The position numbers and the translations under genes were made by a program. A model generated the notes under the pieces. It saw nothing but the letters and a program-made list of their open reading frames with translations, had not been told where the DNA came from and made no database searches. A stretch of DNA of 12,474 bases. Source: Thermocladium sp049965935 (GTDB lineage Archaea; Thermoproteota; Thermoprotei; Thermoproteales; Thermocladiaceae). Below, piece by piece: positions 5,530 through 12,474 of this stretch. The first letter of the stretch is position 1. Every line of letters begins with the position of its first letter. The DNA lies in assembly GCA_049965935.1 (NCBI GenBank), contig JBMFVP010000051.1, positions 1 to 12,474 on the forward strand, given 5' to 3'.

Positions 5530-6614
5530 ACTTTCTCCCTCGCCGCGGCGTCCTTTATGTAGCTGAAGCCGCGCCTAGCAATGCTGCGACGCATTGCTTC
5601 TGCATTGCTTCCATACTCGTTCAAGCAATTGGTGAGCGTAACACTGCTTCTAGGCCTTAGGTTGAGGGGGTTAACCGTCACGGCGGCCTCCTCGATTCCC
5701 CAGGGACTCCTGGATGCCTCCTCATTGGTGGAAACTATCACGGCAAGCGCCCTCCTGGGGCTGATGGATGCCTTATCCCTTAACCTATCTATTAACTCAT
5801 CCCGCTTAAGCAGGAAGTCAGATGATGAGGCGAACGAGAGGCCGAACCTTATGAGGAGCTTAATGTTGGCGGCCACCTCATTCGGTATATCGAGGGGGGA
5901 TTGAGTTATCATTACGTAGAACCTATTAAAGTTGCGTCCACTCCTAACGTGAACCGCGAGCGTGCTTCCCTCCCCGTTCAGGAAGAATAGGTGCGCCTCA
6001 TCAATGACTAGGACGGTGTTGGTGGTGCCGGCGGACTCCATGGACTTGAGGAAGAAGACAATGAACGCTATTCTCTGAGCCTCATTGAGGCCACTGATAT
6101 CTATCCCTATGGATCGCCCCCTAGCTCCATTCCTAATCACGTCCCCAAGTAGGGGGTGGGTCGAGGAGAAGGCATCAACCGTGAAGTACGCCAGTCTCCT
6201 CAGGAGACCCTTGGCGGCGTTCTCATCATCTGTCCCAAGCCTCCTCTCCTCGATTTCCCTTGATAAGCCCATGCTGATTTCCTTAATGCTTTTCCCTCCC
6301 TTGGCGTGCTTCATGAAGAGGAGCTCCATTGCCGGCGTCAATCTGTGGGCCATGTTGGGGAACCTAACCGCTAGCGCCTCATCCAACGCGTCGAGGATTG
6401 TGAGCGGGTTATCCTCGAAGTCAAGGGGGTTAAGGGGGTATGGCGCATGCATGTCGGTGTATCCCTCATAGGTGCCGAATGCATCGAACACCACGACTGA
6501 GTAATCGCTTCTAATCATGGCCAGTGACTCCTTTATGAGCGTTGATTTACCGGTGCCCGTCGTGCCGAGAATCAATGCGTGCCCCTCTATTCTGGGCAGT
6601 AAGTCGAACAGCAT
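5505..6614 (-). CDS. HerA/FtsK-like (DUF87-type) P-loop ATPase
   Basis: This is a 369-residue motor ATPase. Counting from the chosen ATG, it has Walker A GTTGTGKST (17-25, K23), Walker B TVLVIDEAH (D205, E206), candidate arginine fingers R224 and R227 in VRSGRNFNR, and the sensor TQSPLDIP (Q238). The order and the RSGRNF...TQSP block match the HerA/VirB4/FtsK superfamily of hexameric DNA translocases. The N-terminal HAS barrel of true HerA is missing, so it is a stand-alone core. The start ATG 6614 forms TGATG with the upstream stop codon; the upstream TTG at 6626 is possible but less likely. The C-terminus (about 325-369) is basic. It is probably the motor of the five-gene cassette. DNA as substrate is inferred. 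Confidence 0.85.
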   Translation of the reverse strand: MLFDLLPRIEGHALILGTTGTGKSTLIKESLAMIRSDYSVVVFDAFGTYEGYTDMHAPYPLNPLDFEDNPLTILDALDEALAVRFPNMAHRLTPAMELLFMKHAKGGKSIKEISMGLSREIEERRLGTDDENAAKGLLRRLAYFTVDAFSSTHPLLGDVIRNGARGRSIGIDISGLNEAQRIAFIVFFLKSMESAGTTNTVLVIDEAHLFFLNGEGSTLAVHVRSGRNFNRFYVMITQSPLDIPNEVAANIKLLIRFGLSFASSSDFLLKRDELIDRLRDKASISPRRALAVIVSTNEEASRSPWGIEEAAVTVNPLNLRPRSSVTLTNCLNEYGSNAEAMRRSIARRGFSYIKDAAAREKVWRCVGST

Positions 6615-7129
6615 CACTTTAACCAACTCATTGTTAGGGACATATAGCGGGAAACGCCTGCCCTAACCACGTCGCAGGGAACATGGCAATTAGGTAAAAT
6701 GGCTCCAAGGGGTCTCCCCCTCCCTCCAGGAGCGTAGAATCCAATCATGGCTGGGCAAGCCCTTAGGGACGCGGCGTAGGTGAGGAGCGCATCGCTTGCC
6801 TCGAGTTTCCTGGCTCTATGGGTCCTCTGAGTAACCACGTAACCCCCGCCGGCAACCCACTCCTCGATGTCGCTGCCTCGCCCAAGGAAGAAGCCATTCA
6901 TGCAGGGGGAATCCACCCTATGAAGCTGAAGCCTAGCCGGGGCCTCGCCGCCCATTACCTGTCTCCGGGTAATCAAAATGATCCTGTCCCTCCCTATTAT
7001 CAATCTATCCCCCTCGCTAATGGTCACGGGGGTCCCCGTCTCCATGGTTATCGCCGCCATCCTCCCAATCAGGGCATTTATTATGGCTCTCCTAATGCCT
7101 CTCAACATGATTGATGAAGGCATCACCAA
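6614..7129 (-). CDS. Uncharacterised protein, third gene of the HerA-like ATPase cassette
   Basis: This protein of up to 171 residues matches no family I recognise. Its N-terminal part is hydrophobic and basic (RGIRRAIINALIGRMAAI), followed by a beta-rich segment (GDRLIIGRDRIILITRR, about 40-56). The C-terminal half has cysteines including C148-x3-C152 (NCHVPCDVV). Start choice is uncertain: TTG 7129, ATG 7123 and ATG 7108 are all in frame. A TATA-like TATTTAAT at about 7130-7138 sits roughly 26 nt before ATG 7108. It overlaps the 3' end of the SWIM-protein gene, and its stop is fused with the ATPase start (TGATG), so it is clearly part of the operon. It has no metal-site or nuclease signature I can name. 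Confidence 0.65.
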   Translation of the reverse strand: MVMPSSIMLRGIRRAIINALIGRMAAITMETGTPVTISEGDRLIIGRDRIILITRRQVMGGEAPARLQLHRVDSPCMNGFFLGRGSDIEEWVAGGGYVVTQRTHRARKLEASDALLTYAASLRACPAMIGFYAPGGRGRPLGAILPNCHVPCDVVRAGVSRYMSLTMSWLK

Positions 7130-7598
7130 TTAAATACTTAGTGCATGGATGGGAACCAAAGGCGAAGAGACTCACTTGGAGGCAAGTGATTGGCCTTGAG
7201 CGGCCGCTGATGATTATTGACTCGCCCGACACGATTGCATTCACGATAATAGTGAATGGGGAATCCCCAGTAACTAGGTACCAATTAATTCTCTCACCAT
7301 TAATATTGCCCCGCCGCGACAGTAATCCAGGCACGTGATCCACGTACGCGTCCCCACGCAGAAAGAATGCGAAGCCGTGAAGCGTGATCGAGGAGAGGAG
7401 GAGAGAGGAAACGGCCCTCACATGCCTACAAACATGCCCGGCAGCACCATCGATGCAGGTGCAATGCATGTAATTGCCTCCAATCAATCTAACCACTGCC
7501 CCCAAGCCCGGTTCTCTCACTGCCCAGGCATGCATCTCCACCTTCTCCACGGCGAGCTCCATGGGGTACATGGGCCTCACGCTCAGGATTGGAATCAT
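7092..7598 (-). CDS. SWIM zinc-finger-like protein, second gene of the cassette
   Basis: This 168-residue protein contains C46-T-C48, eight residues, then C57-R-H59 (HCTCIDGAAGHVCRHV). This fits the SWIM zinc-finger consensus CxC-xn-CxH, a small module used for DNA or protein binding and found in archaea, in bacterial SWI/SNF-associated proteins and in MuDR transposases. The region before it (about 10-40) forms the usual beta lead-in (VVRLIGGNYMHC). The C-terminal two-thirds is beta-rich and unrecognised, with C139 and C152. Start ATG 7598 overlaps the upstream stop by 4 nt (ATGA), and the 3' end overlaps the next gene by up to 38 nt. It may be the nucleic-acid or partner recognition subunit of the HerA-like ATPase system; that role is inferred. 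Confidence 0.7.
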   Translation of the reverse strand: MIPILSVRPMYPMELAVEKVEMHAWAVREPGLGAVVRLIGGNYMHCTCIDGAAGHVCRHVRAVSSLLLSSITLHGFAFFLRGDAYVDHVPGLLSRRGNINGERINWYLVTGDSPFTIIVNAIVSGESIIISGRSRPITCLQVSLFAFGSHPCTKYLIGDAFINHVERH

Positions 7599-7828
7599 AA
7601 TGCAAGCCCCATGGGGTTGATGGGGAAATTGGAACTGTCTCTTAATTCATAAACCTCGAGGGTATCCGCATCAAAGTTGCTTAAGGCAATCGCCTCCCCC
7701 AACATGCGTCCAGCATCATGATGGGATTCAATGGGTTCCATTAATGAACAAGAAAGTGCCTCGCCCATCAGGGCTTCACACGTGATTGGGCGCTCCATGG
7801 GACGGAAATGATTAGGGGCGGGAATCAC
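7595..7828 (-). CDS. Small uncharacterised protein, first gene of the HerA-like ATPase cassette
   Basis: This 77-residue protein is unrecognised. It has cysteines C17 and C27, an H-H pair (ESHHDAGRMLGEAIAL, about 34-49) and an acidic stretch DADTLEVYELRD (53-64). The GTG start at 7828 is supported by a TATA box about 23-32 nt upstream, giving a leaderless message. An internal ATG at codon 11 is an alternative. Its stop overlaps the SWIM-protein ATG by 4 nt (ATGA). It is too short to assign a function; its position as promoter-proximal gene of a tightly coupled operon argues that it is real. Confidence 0.55.
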   Translation of the reverse strand: MIPAPNHFRPMERPITCEALMGEALSCSLMEPIESHHDAGRMLGEAIALSNFDADTLEVYELRDSSNFPINPMGLAL

Positions 7829-7850
7829 TTTGATCTTTTTAGGGCAAGCG

Positions 7851-7860
7851 ATAATAAAGG
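7851..7860 (-). promoter_or_regulatory. TATA box of the HerA-like ATPase cassette
   Basis: On the minus strand, CCTTTATTAT lies 23-32 nt upstream of the GTG at 7828. It is the only good promoter in the 140-nt spacer after the ModE gene and probably drives all five cassette genes. A short dyad GGGAT (7873-7877) / ATCCC (7885-7889) lies just upstream and could be a regulator site. Confidence 0.5.
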
Positions 7861-7968
7861 TTTACGAGGCAAGGGATCCATTGAATCCCATTAAGGCGAG
7901 TCAAGCTTCGCTCCTCATGATGTGATTTAGGGGGCGACGAGTCTCAGGCAGGATGGGGTTCTTCCTCA

Positions 7969-8328
7969 TTATTCATGGTCGGAGAGGAATCGCTTCAGGG
8001 CGTCTTCCCACTTGGGCGTTAGTTTGGCCATGTCGCTCATTATTTCACCGTATATCGATAGTAATTGCTTGCCCTTATCCGTTAGCCTGGCTCCCCCCTT
8101 CCTGGCGCCGCCTCTCCATCCATCAACCACCGGGAACCCAAGCCTCTTCTCCATCTTATCAATGTAGTTCCAGAGAAAGCGGTACGACATGCCTAGCTCC
8201 CTAGCCGCCCGCGAGAGCGAGCCCGTTCTATCGATGGCGGACAATATGTCGTATCCCCCAGGCCCAATTATGCTCTCCCCATTTAATTCTATCCATATCC
8301 TATGCTTCACCTTAACATCCAACCCCAA
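7969..8328 (-). CDS. ModE-type winged-helix regulator (molybdate/tungstate-responsive family, DNA-binding domain only)
   Basis: This 119-residue protein has the N-terminal ModE signature: IGPGGYDILSAIDRTGSLSRAARELGMSYRFLWNYIDKMEKRLG across 21-64, a LysR-like HTH at about 36-60, then the wing (WRGGARKGGARLTDKGKQLL, 71-90). The C-terminal MOP/TOBE molybdate-binding domains of bacterial ModE are absent, as is usual in archaea, so how it senses oxyanion is unclear. The gene directly follows moaB (TGA then TTG at 8328). An in-frame TTG at 8322 has GGTGAT correctly spaced upstream and may be the true start. Clustering with moaB suggests control of molybdopterin or Mo/W genes. The downstream cassette begins after its own promoter, and whether this regulator controls that cassette is unknown. 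Confidence 0.8.
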   Translation of the reverse strand: MGLDVKVKHRIWIELNGESIIGPGGYDILSAIDRTGSLSRAARELGMSYRFLWNYIDKMEKRLGFPVVDGWRGGARKGGARLTDKGKQLLSIYGEIMSDMAKLTPKWEDALKRFLSDHE

Positions 8329-8844
8329 TCACCGAACCAACTCGCCGAGGAGGTGAGGAATCACTGGCTTAATAAGGGAATTAACCGCTAACTTAACTGC
8401 CCCGGGGGACCCAGGTAAGCAGAAAATTATCGAGTCGCCGACGATGCATGCGCATGCCCTGCTCATGAATGCATGGGGCCCCAGCTCCGCCTCGCTTAGC
8501 CTCCTGAATGCTTCCCCAAATCCATCCACTCGCTTCACGCATAGTTCCCCCACAACATCAACAGTGATATCCCTCTTCCCCACCCCAGTGCCCCCAATCG
8601 TTATTATCACGTTGGCCCCCATGGATTGAAGCGTGGCTATGGCTCCCCTTATGGAGTCGGCATTATTTGGGACAAGCACTGGATTATATATCCTCCCAAC
8701 GCCCTGAAGCAGCTCCATGGCTGCGCTTCCGGATTCATCCCCATAGTTCCCCTCATTAAGGTACTGCCGAAACCTTGAATCACTGATCACCAGTATACCG
8801 AACACGGGCTCAACCCTCGGCGATTCATGGGATGGCTTAAACAT
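8329..8844 (-). CDS. moaB: MoaB/MogA-type molybdopterin adenylyltransferase
   Basis: This 171-residue protein adenylylates molybdopterin before metal (Mo or W) insertion. Motifs are GILVISDSR (16-24), GDESG (35-39), IGGTGVGKRD (83-92, nucleotide loop plus acidic D92), DGFGEAFR (107-114), MSRACACI (127-134) and LPGSPGAVKLA (143-153). The family usually has VPDD where this protein has VPNN (58-61), a mild change. An upstream in-frame TTG at 8943 would add 33 residues of no family likeness and almost touch the divergent lysA start. A TATA box 21-29 nt before ATG 8844 identifies a leaderless start there, giving the usual family length. It is co-transcribed with the ModE-type regulator downstream. 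Confidence 0.88.
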   Translation of the reverse strand: MFKPSHESPRVEPVFGILVISDSRFRQYLNEGNYGDESGSAAMELLQGVGRIYNPVLVPNNADSIRGAIATLQSMGANVIITIGGTGVGKRDITVDVVGELCVKRVDGFGEAFRRLSEAELGPHAFMSRACACIVGDSIIFCLPGSPGAVKLAVNSLIKPVIPHLLGELVR

Positions 8845-8864
8845 GAATAGGGCGACGCGGCCTT

Positions 8865-8873
8865 GATTATAAA
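8865..8873 (-). promoter_or_regulatory. TATA box of moaB
   Basis: On the minus strand, TTTATAATC lies 21-29 nt upstream of ATG 8844 and indicates a leaderless moaB-modE transcript. Confidence 0.6.
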
Positions 8874-8919
8874 CATAGATGCTGGATTCGCCTCCTGTCC
8901 ACGCCTCATGGGGAAAGGC

Positions 8920-8929
8920 ATTTATAATT
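8920..8929 (+). promoter_or_regulatory. TATA box of lysA
   Basis: ATTTATAATT lies 18-27 nt upstream of the lysA ATG at 8947. The divergent moaB TATA box is about 50 bp away, so the two promoters share one compact region. Confidence 0.55.
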
Positions 8930-8946
8930 AATGGCATTGCCAATTC

Positions 8947-10149
8947 ATGGAGTGCGACATAAATGGGATTAATGCGCGGGACCTGGTTGAGGCTTATGGC
9001 ACGCCCCTCCTCGTCTATGACCTGGATAGGGTGAGGGACAATTACTTGAGGCTCAGGAATGCCCTTGGGGCTAGAATTAATTACGCCGTTAAGGCGAATG
9101 GGAACCTAGCCATACTTACGCTCCTCAGGGGCCTCGGGGCCGGCGTTGATGCATCATCCCCAGGCGAAATAATGCTGGCCCGCATGGCTGGGTACGCCGG
9201 CGGCGATATAATGTTCACAGGCAACTTCCTCTCAAATGATGATATAACATATGGAATAAAGAGCGGGGTCGTGTTTAATTTCGATTCACTTAACGCATTT
9301 AGGCGAGCCATTAACCTGGGTTACAGGCCTGGACTAGTCTTCTTTAGGCTTGACGTGGGTTACGGCAGAGGAGAAACCAAGGGAGTCACATTGAGCGGCG
9401 AGGAAAGCAAGTTCGGCATGTTTATGGAGGATGCGATTAAGGCGTATCAAGCAGCGGCCGAGGCGGGAGCGCGGGAGTTCGGGATCCACATGATGATGGG
9501 AAGCAATGTGCTGGACGCCGATTACTTCATTAGAATAGGAATAATGCTGAGGGAACAAGCCGATGAGATAATGAGGAGGACTGGAGTGGAGATAAGGTAC
9601 TACGACGTCGGGGGCGGATTCGGAATACCATATAAGCCAGGCGAGGCGCCCCTCGATTTAGGGAGGCTAGGCGAGTTGAGGCGACTTTTCGGCGATGGAT
9701 TGATAATCGAGCCCGGGAGGTACCTGGTAGGCGACGCTGGTTACCTATTGCTGAGGGTCACGGAGGTCAAGAGGAAGGGGAGTAGGATATACGTTGGCGT
9801 CGATGCTGGAATGAATGTGCTCATAAGGCCGGCCCTATATGGGTCCTACCACGAGGTGATTAGTTGCGGGGAGGGTGAATTAACTAGGGTGGACGTGACT
9901 GGGCCCATATGTGAGAACACGGATAGGATCGCCGTGGAGAGGGAGCTACGGTTGCCGCGCGAGGGTGATCTATTGATAGTGCTCAATGCTGGTGCCTACG
10001 TGTACTCCATGAGCAGCAACTATAATGCGAGGCCTCGACCAGCCGAGGTGGTGATCAGCGGGGGGAGACATGCATTGGCGCGGCGCAGGGAGGAGTTAGA
10101 GGAGTTAGCTAGGGGAAGCATTGTTCCGGATATTGTTGGAAATGCTTAG
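8947..10149 (+). CDS. lysA: Diaminopimelate decarboxylase
   Basis: This 400-residue fold-type-III PLP enzyme decarboxylates meso-diaminopimelate to L-lysine. The PLP lysine is K49 in NYAVKANGN. Other motifs are DASSPGE (68-74), GIHMMMGSNV with H181 stacking on PLP, DVGGGFGIPY (220-229, phosphate loop), EPGRYLVG (255-262), the substrate motif C322-E-N-T-D326 (usually CESTD) and the late GAYVYSMSSNYNARPRPAEV (349-368) with Y351. Length and motif order are normal. The Ser-to-Asn change in CENTD is a small deviation; a related amino-acid or polyamine decarboxylase cannot be wholly excluded. No other lysine genes are in the window. It converges tail to tail with nreA; the stop codons overlap by 3 nt (shared TAG/TAA at 10146-10149). 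Confidence 0.88.
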   Translation: MECDINGINARDLVEAYGTPLLVYDLDRVRDNYLRLRNALGARINYAVKANGNLAILTLLRGLGAGVDASSPGEIMLARMAGYAGGDIMFTGNFLSNDDITYGIKSGVVFNFDSLNAFRRAINLGYRPGLVFFRLDVGYGRGETKGVTLSGEESKFGMFMEDAIKAYQAAAEAGAREFGIHMMMGSNVLDADYFIRIGIMLREQADEIMRRTGVEIRYYDVGGGFGIPYKPGEAPLDLGRLGELRRLFGDGLIIEPGRYLVGDAGYLLLRVTEVKRKGSRIYVGVDAGMNVLIRPALYGSYHEVISCGEGELTRVDVTGPICENTDRIAVERELRLPREGDLLIVLNAGAYVYSMSSNYNARPRPAEVVISGGRHALARRREELEELARGSIVPDIVGNA

Positions 10150-11351
10150 CCCCACAGGTACTTAAGTATTGATTCCTGCTTGGGAAGGAGCTGCTTCAGT
10201 ATGCTTGATACGTCATGCCTAAACAATGCCTTAATCGTCGTGATGGCTTCATCCCCCTTTGCCACCATGTTTTGAAATACGTGGCTCATGCTCTCCCTTA
10301 TGTGCCAATTACCAACCGTCACGTAGTACTCGGGCAGCACTTCCCTGATTATTATGATTGAGCCCGATCTCCCCCTTGACTCCAGGTACTTAAGAAGCGA
10401 GAGGCGCGCGGCTTGGTATCCCCCGTCGAGGAATGAGTAATCCCCCCTCCAGTTCTCCCTATTAATTACTATGGCTGGCTCCCCCTCTCCGCCCCATGGA
10501 GTGAAGGGGTGCCATATCTCGACCCAGGCGACGCTGAATGGCGCTGGACTAATTAGGACCGCGAACCTATTGCTCAGGTACTCCGTGAAGTAGAGTTCGT
10601 GTGTGGGGACCCAGGGTAATGACCTGACCCTCCGCAGCAAGTCGTTTCCAATTATGGTGTCGACGGCCGTTATCGCCCACCTCGTCGGCACGAGTCTGCG
10701 CCGCCTCTTTTCCCCCATTAGGCCCATCGAGAAGGCCCTAATTATTGTGTATATATCCACCCCAGCCTCAGCCAGCTCCAGTACGCCGCGGTCGGCCTTC
10801 ACGTCATCAAATATTAATTGCTCCAATTTACGGGGCAGCACTGGATTCCCATCCACCTTAATATCGATCGCCTTAACCAGGGGAGGGTGAGGCAGGTCCA
10901 GGGGATCCAGCGTTACTCCCGTGGCCGGTGGTTTAGCCACCTTCACCTCCAGATCAATTGGCTGCGTTGATGATGCTGCCACGCTTAGTTCCCTCTCATA
11001 GAGCTTAAGGGGCTCCCTCGCATTTAATCGGGTGGATGACGCAATCATCGATGCCCTCAGCCCCAATATATCGCTTAACTGTAGAGCGCCCCACCAATTA
11101 ATTGGATCCTCAAAGACGCGGCTCTCGTTGCCCGTCTTGCCGGGCGGAACTCCTATTAGGATATTGAGGTTGGGGTACCCGCTCTCCCCAACAACGACAC
11201 TGGGAGGCGAGGCGCCGAATACATCCCCACTAATATTGAGCGTGGGCTTCATTGCTCTCTGCCTCTCCAGGAGAGGGCACTTTGGGAGCCCGCATAATGA
11301 TCGCCGTCCCTTACATGCTGCGCAGAGCGATGCCGGTATCCTAACAACCAT
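10146..11351 (-). CDS. nreA: NreA archaeal DNA-repair protein (PCNA-interacting)
   Basis: This 401-residue archaeal NreA protein (DUF650 N-terminal and DUF651 C-terminal regions) has an N-terminal four-cysteine zinc finger, C10-x2-C13-x6-C20-x4-C25, and the family block FGASPPSVVVGESGYPNLNI (45-64). The extreme C-terminus QESILKYLWG (392-401) fits a PCNA-interacting PIP-box (Q392, I395, Y398, L399). In Haloferax, NreA takes part in repair of mitomycin-type damage and binds PCNA; its enzymatic activity is not defined. A TATA box precedes ATG 11351. It lies downstream of the oxidoreductase gene but separated by 117 nt with its own promoter. Family assignment is strong. Confidence 0.88.
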   Translation of the reverse strand: MVVRIPASLCAACKGRRSLCGLPKCPLLERQRAMKPTLNISGDVFGASPPSVVVGESGYPNLNILIGVPPGKTGNESRVFEDPINWWGALQLSDILGLRASMIASSTRLNAREPLKLYERELSVAASSTQPIDLEVKVAKPPATGVTLDPLDLPHPPLVKAIDIKVDGNPVLPRKLEQLIFDDVKADRGVLELAEAGVDIYTIIRAFSMGLMGEKRRRRLVPTRWAITAVDTIIGNDLLRRVRSLPWVPTHELYFTEYLSNRFAVLISPAPFSVAWVEIWHPFTPWGGEGEPAIVINRENWRGDYSFLDGGYQAARLSLLKYLESRGRSGSIIIIREVLPEYYVTVGNWHIRESMSHVFQNMVAKGDEAITTIKALFRHDVSSILKQLLPKQESILKYLWG

Positions 11352-11372
11352 ACACTGCTTTAGAAGCGTTGC

Positions 11373-11384
11373 ATTAACTTAAAA
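11373..11384 (-). promoter_or_regulatory. TATA box of nreA
   Basis: On the minus strand, TTTTTAAGTTAA lies 22-33 nt upstream of ATG 11351, implying a leaderless nreA transcript. Confidence 0.55.
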
Positions 11385-11468
11385 ACGCTATTGCGCATAT
11401 TTAGGCCTTGAAGAGGGAGAAAGTTTCGTTAAAGTACTGGGGCCCCTATGAAGAAGCGATTCAAGCCT

Positions 11469-12474
11469 TCAACCGATTACCACTGCCTCACGCAGCATCT
11501 TGCCCGTCTTGAATCTATCCGGCGTGAATGGAGCGGCCAAGTCGCTGAGGGAACCCGTGGCCACGTATTGAGCCATTAATTCCCCGGTGAGCGGCGCAAG
11601 CATGAAGCCGTGGCCACTGAAGCCGCTGGCCACGTATAGTCCCTCGGGCCAGTCCTGGGACCTACCCATTATGTGGCTGTGATCCGGAGTCACCTCGTAG
11701 AAGCCGGACCATATTCGCATGACCCTAAGCCGCCTCGCGTTGGGCATCATTTCAATCATTGCCCTACTCCACTTGGTGAACCAATCAAACGTGTTGTTGA
11801 ACGGCTTTAATCCAGGCTCATCGCTTCCCTCAATGCTTCCAATCACTTCGCCCCTCATTGTTTGAGCCACGTACGCATTATTATGGGTATCTATTATGAA
11901 TGGCTCCATGAAGTACCGCACCGGAGCAGTCACGCCGATCTCTTTCCTGATGGGGGTTATGGGCAAGTCAATCCCCAGTTGCAGCATTAGGTCGCGCGTC
12001 CATGCGCCGGCCGCCACCACAACGTTACTGGTCTTGACGAATGCCCTCCTCCCCCTCACCTCAACTACTCGTCCATTGGTCACCGTTATCTTCGTGACCT
12101 CAGAGTTCTCCACGTATTGAACCCCCAGGTTCATTCCCTTAACGTGGTAACCGGCCATAACGTAGTCATGATGGAACTCGCCATCCTGCTCCCCCAGAAC
12201 AGCCCCAACATACCTATCTCGATCCAGGTAGGGATACTTCTCCCTCAGCTCCTCCCGTGTCAGGAACTTGACTGGAACGCCGAGGGGCTTCCATACCTTC
12301 TCATTCAACTCGCGGTACTGATTCAGTATACGCTCCTCCCGCGCAAGCCAGAGGTAACCGCTTCTCCTGAATATGGCATTCCACCCAAGCTCCCCGGAGA
12401 GCCTCGACATTATCTTGGCCGACTCCACGGCATACCTAGTGTTCTCAAAGTTCCCAAAATGAACCCTGAACCTG
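11469..12474 (-). CDS. DAO-family FAD-dependent oxidoreductase (sarcosine oxidase/DadA-like), N-terminus outside window
   Basis: The frame stays open to the right edge: the 15 codons upstream of the internal GTG at 12428 read RFRVHFGNFENTRYA, which matches the GIR.QF...N block just after the FAD-binding start of this family. The gene is therefore truncated by the window edge, and GTG 12428 is not the start. About 335 residues are present. Visible are NVVVAAGAWTRDLM (FAD contact after the substrate domain), the central substrate domain (PITPIRKEIGVTAP onward), PDHSHIMGRS, and the C-terminal FAD-binding signature GLYVASGFSGHGFMLAP. Such enzymes oxidise secondary or D-amino acids (sarcosine, proline, glycine); the substrate is undetermined. 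The GxGxxG dinucleotide motif is expected just beyond the edge. Confidence 0.85.
   Translation of the reverse strand, partial: RFRVHFGNFENTRYAVESAKIMSRLSGELGWNAIFRRSGYLWLAREERILNQYRELNEKVWKPLGVPVKFLTREELREKYPYLDRDRYVGAVLGEQDGEFHHDYVMAGYHVKGMNLGVQYVENSEVTKITVTNGRVVEVRGRRAFVKTSNVVVAAGAWTRDLMLQLGIDLPITPIRKEIGVTAPVRYFMEPFIIDTHNNAYVAQTMRGEVIGSIEGSDEPGLKPFNNTFDWFTKWSRAMIEMMPNARRLRVMRIWSGFYEVTPDHSHIMGRSQDWPEGLYVASGFSGHGFMLAPLTGELMAQYVATGSLSDLAAPFTPDRFKTGKMLREAVVIG

Noticed and set aside
7900..7985. Possible C/D-box guide RNA on the minus strand (two ATGAGGA-like boxes and a CTGA)
   Set aside because: The C-box matches are imperfect, box spacing is wrong for an archaeal C/D sRNA, and part overlaps the end of the ModE-type gene.
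12426..12428. GTG at 12428 as the start of the FAD oxidoreductase
   Set aside because: The frame remains open upstream to the window edge with family-like residues, and the FAD Rossmann motif has not yet appeared, so the gene begins outside the window.

Overview
The window looks like chromosomal DNA of a hyperthermophilic or thermoacidophilic archaeon, most likely Thermoproteota of the Thermoproteales kind (Caldivirga/Vulcanisaeta/Thermocladium-like). This is inferred from gene families and promoter style, not from a marker gene. Supporting points are an archaeal NreA DNA-repair protein with a C-terminal PCNA-binding tail, an archaeal UPF0148 zinc-ribbon protein, an ArsR-type MerR with a TRASH-domain MerH, frequent GTG/TTG starts, and TATA boxes about 22-30 nt upstream of start codons, which implies leaderless mRNAs.

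Left end (1-1883): the 3' end of an unidentified A+T-rich gene is followed by a single CRISPR-repeat-like sequence. Then come dCTP deaminase and a UPF0148 protein, each behind its own TATA box. A gene-free stretch of about 590 nt (1293-1883) follows. It ends in an RNA-foldable hairpin plus TTCAC that resembles the right end (omega-RNA 3' end) of an IS200/IS605-type element, but no transposase gene is present.

Mercury region (1884-5073): a DegT-family aminotransferase lies downstream of an ArsR-type regulator (merR) on the minus strand. merH (54 aa, too short for routine ORF calling) and merA run divergently on the plus strand. The 101-nt merR-merH spacer holds two opposed TATA boxes flanking an SmtB/ArsR-like operator, so the regulator probably controls both directions.

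Central cassette (5008-7828, minus strand): five tightly packed or overlapping genes encode an unknown 77-aa protein, a SWIM zinc-finger protein, an unknown protein of about 170 aa, a HerA/FtsK-like P-loop ATPase, and an unknown 173-aa protein whose 3' end overlaps merA antisense by 66 nt. Apart from the ATPase and the SWIM finger, none of these resembles a family I know. This is the best candidate for an undescribed system, perhaps an ATP-driven nucleic-acid processing complex.

Right part (7969-12474): moaB and a ModE-type regulator form a small molybdenum/tungsten cofactor operon on the minus strand. It is divergent from lysA (diaminopimelate decarboxylase), which converges tail to tail with nreA. 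The window ends inside a DAO-family (sarcosine oxidase/DadA-like) FAD oxidoreductase gene whose N-terminal part lies outside.
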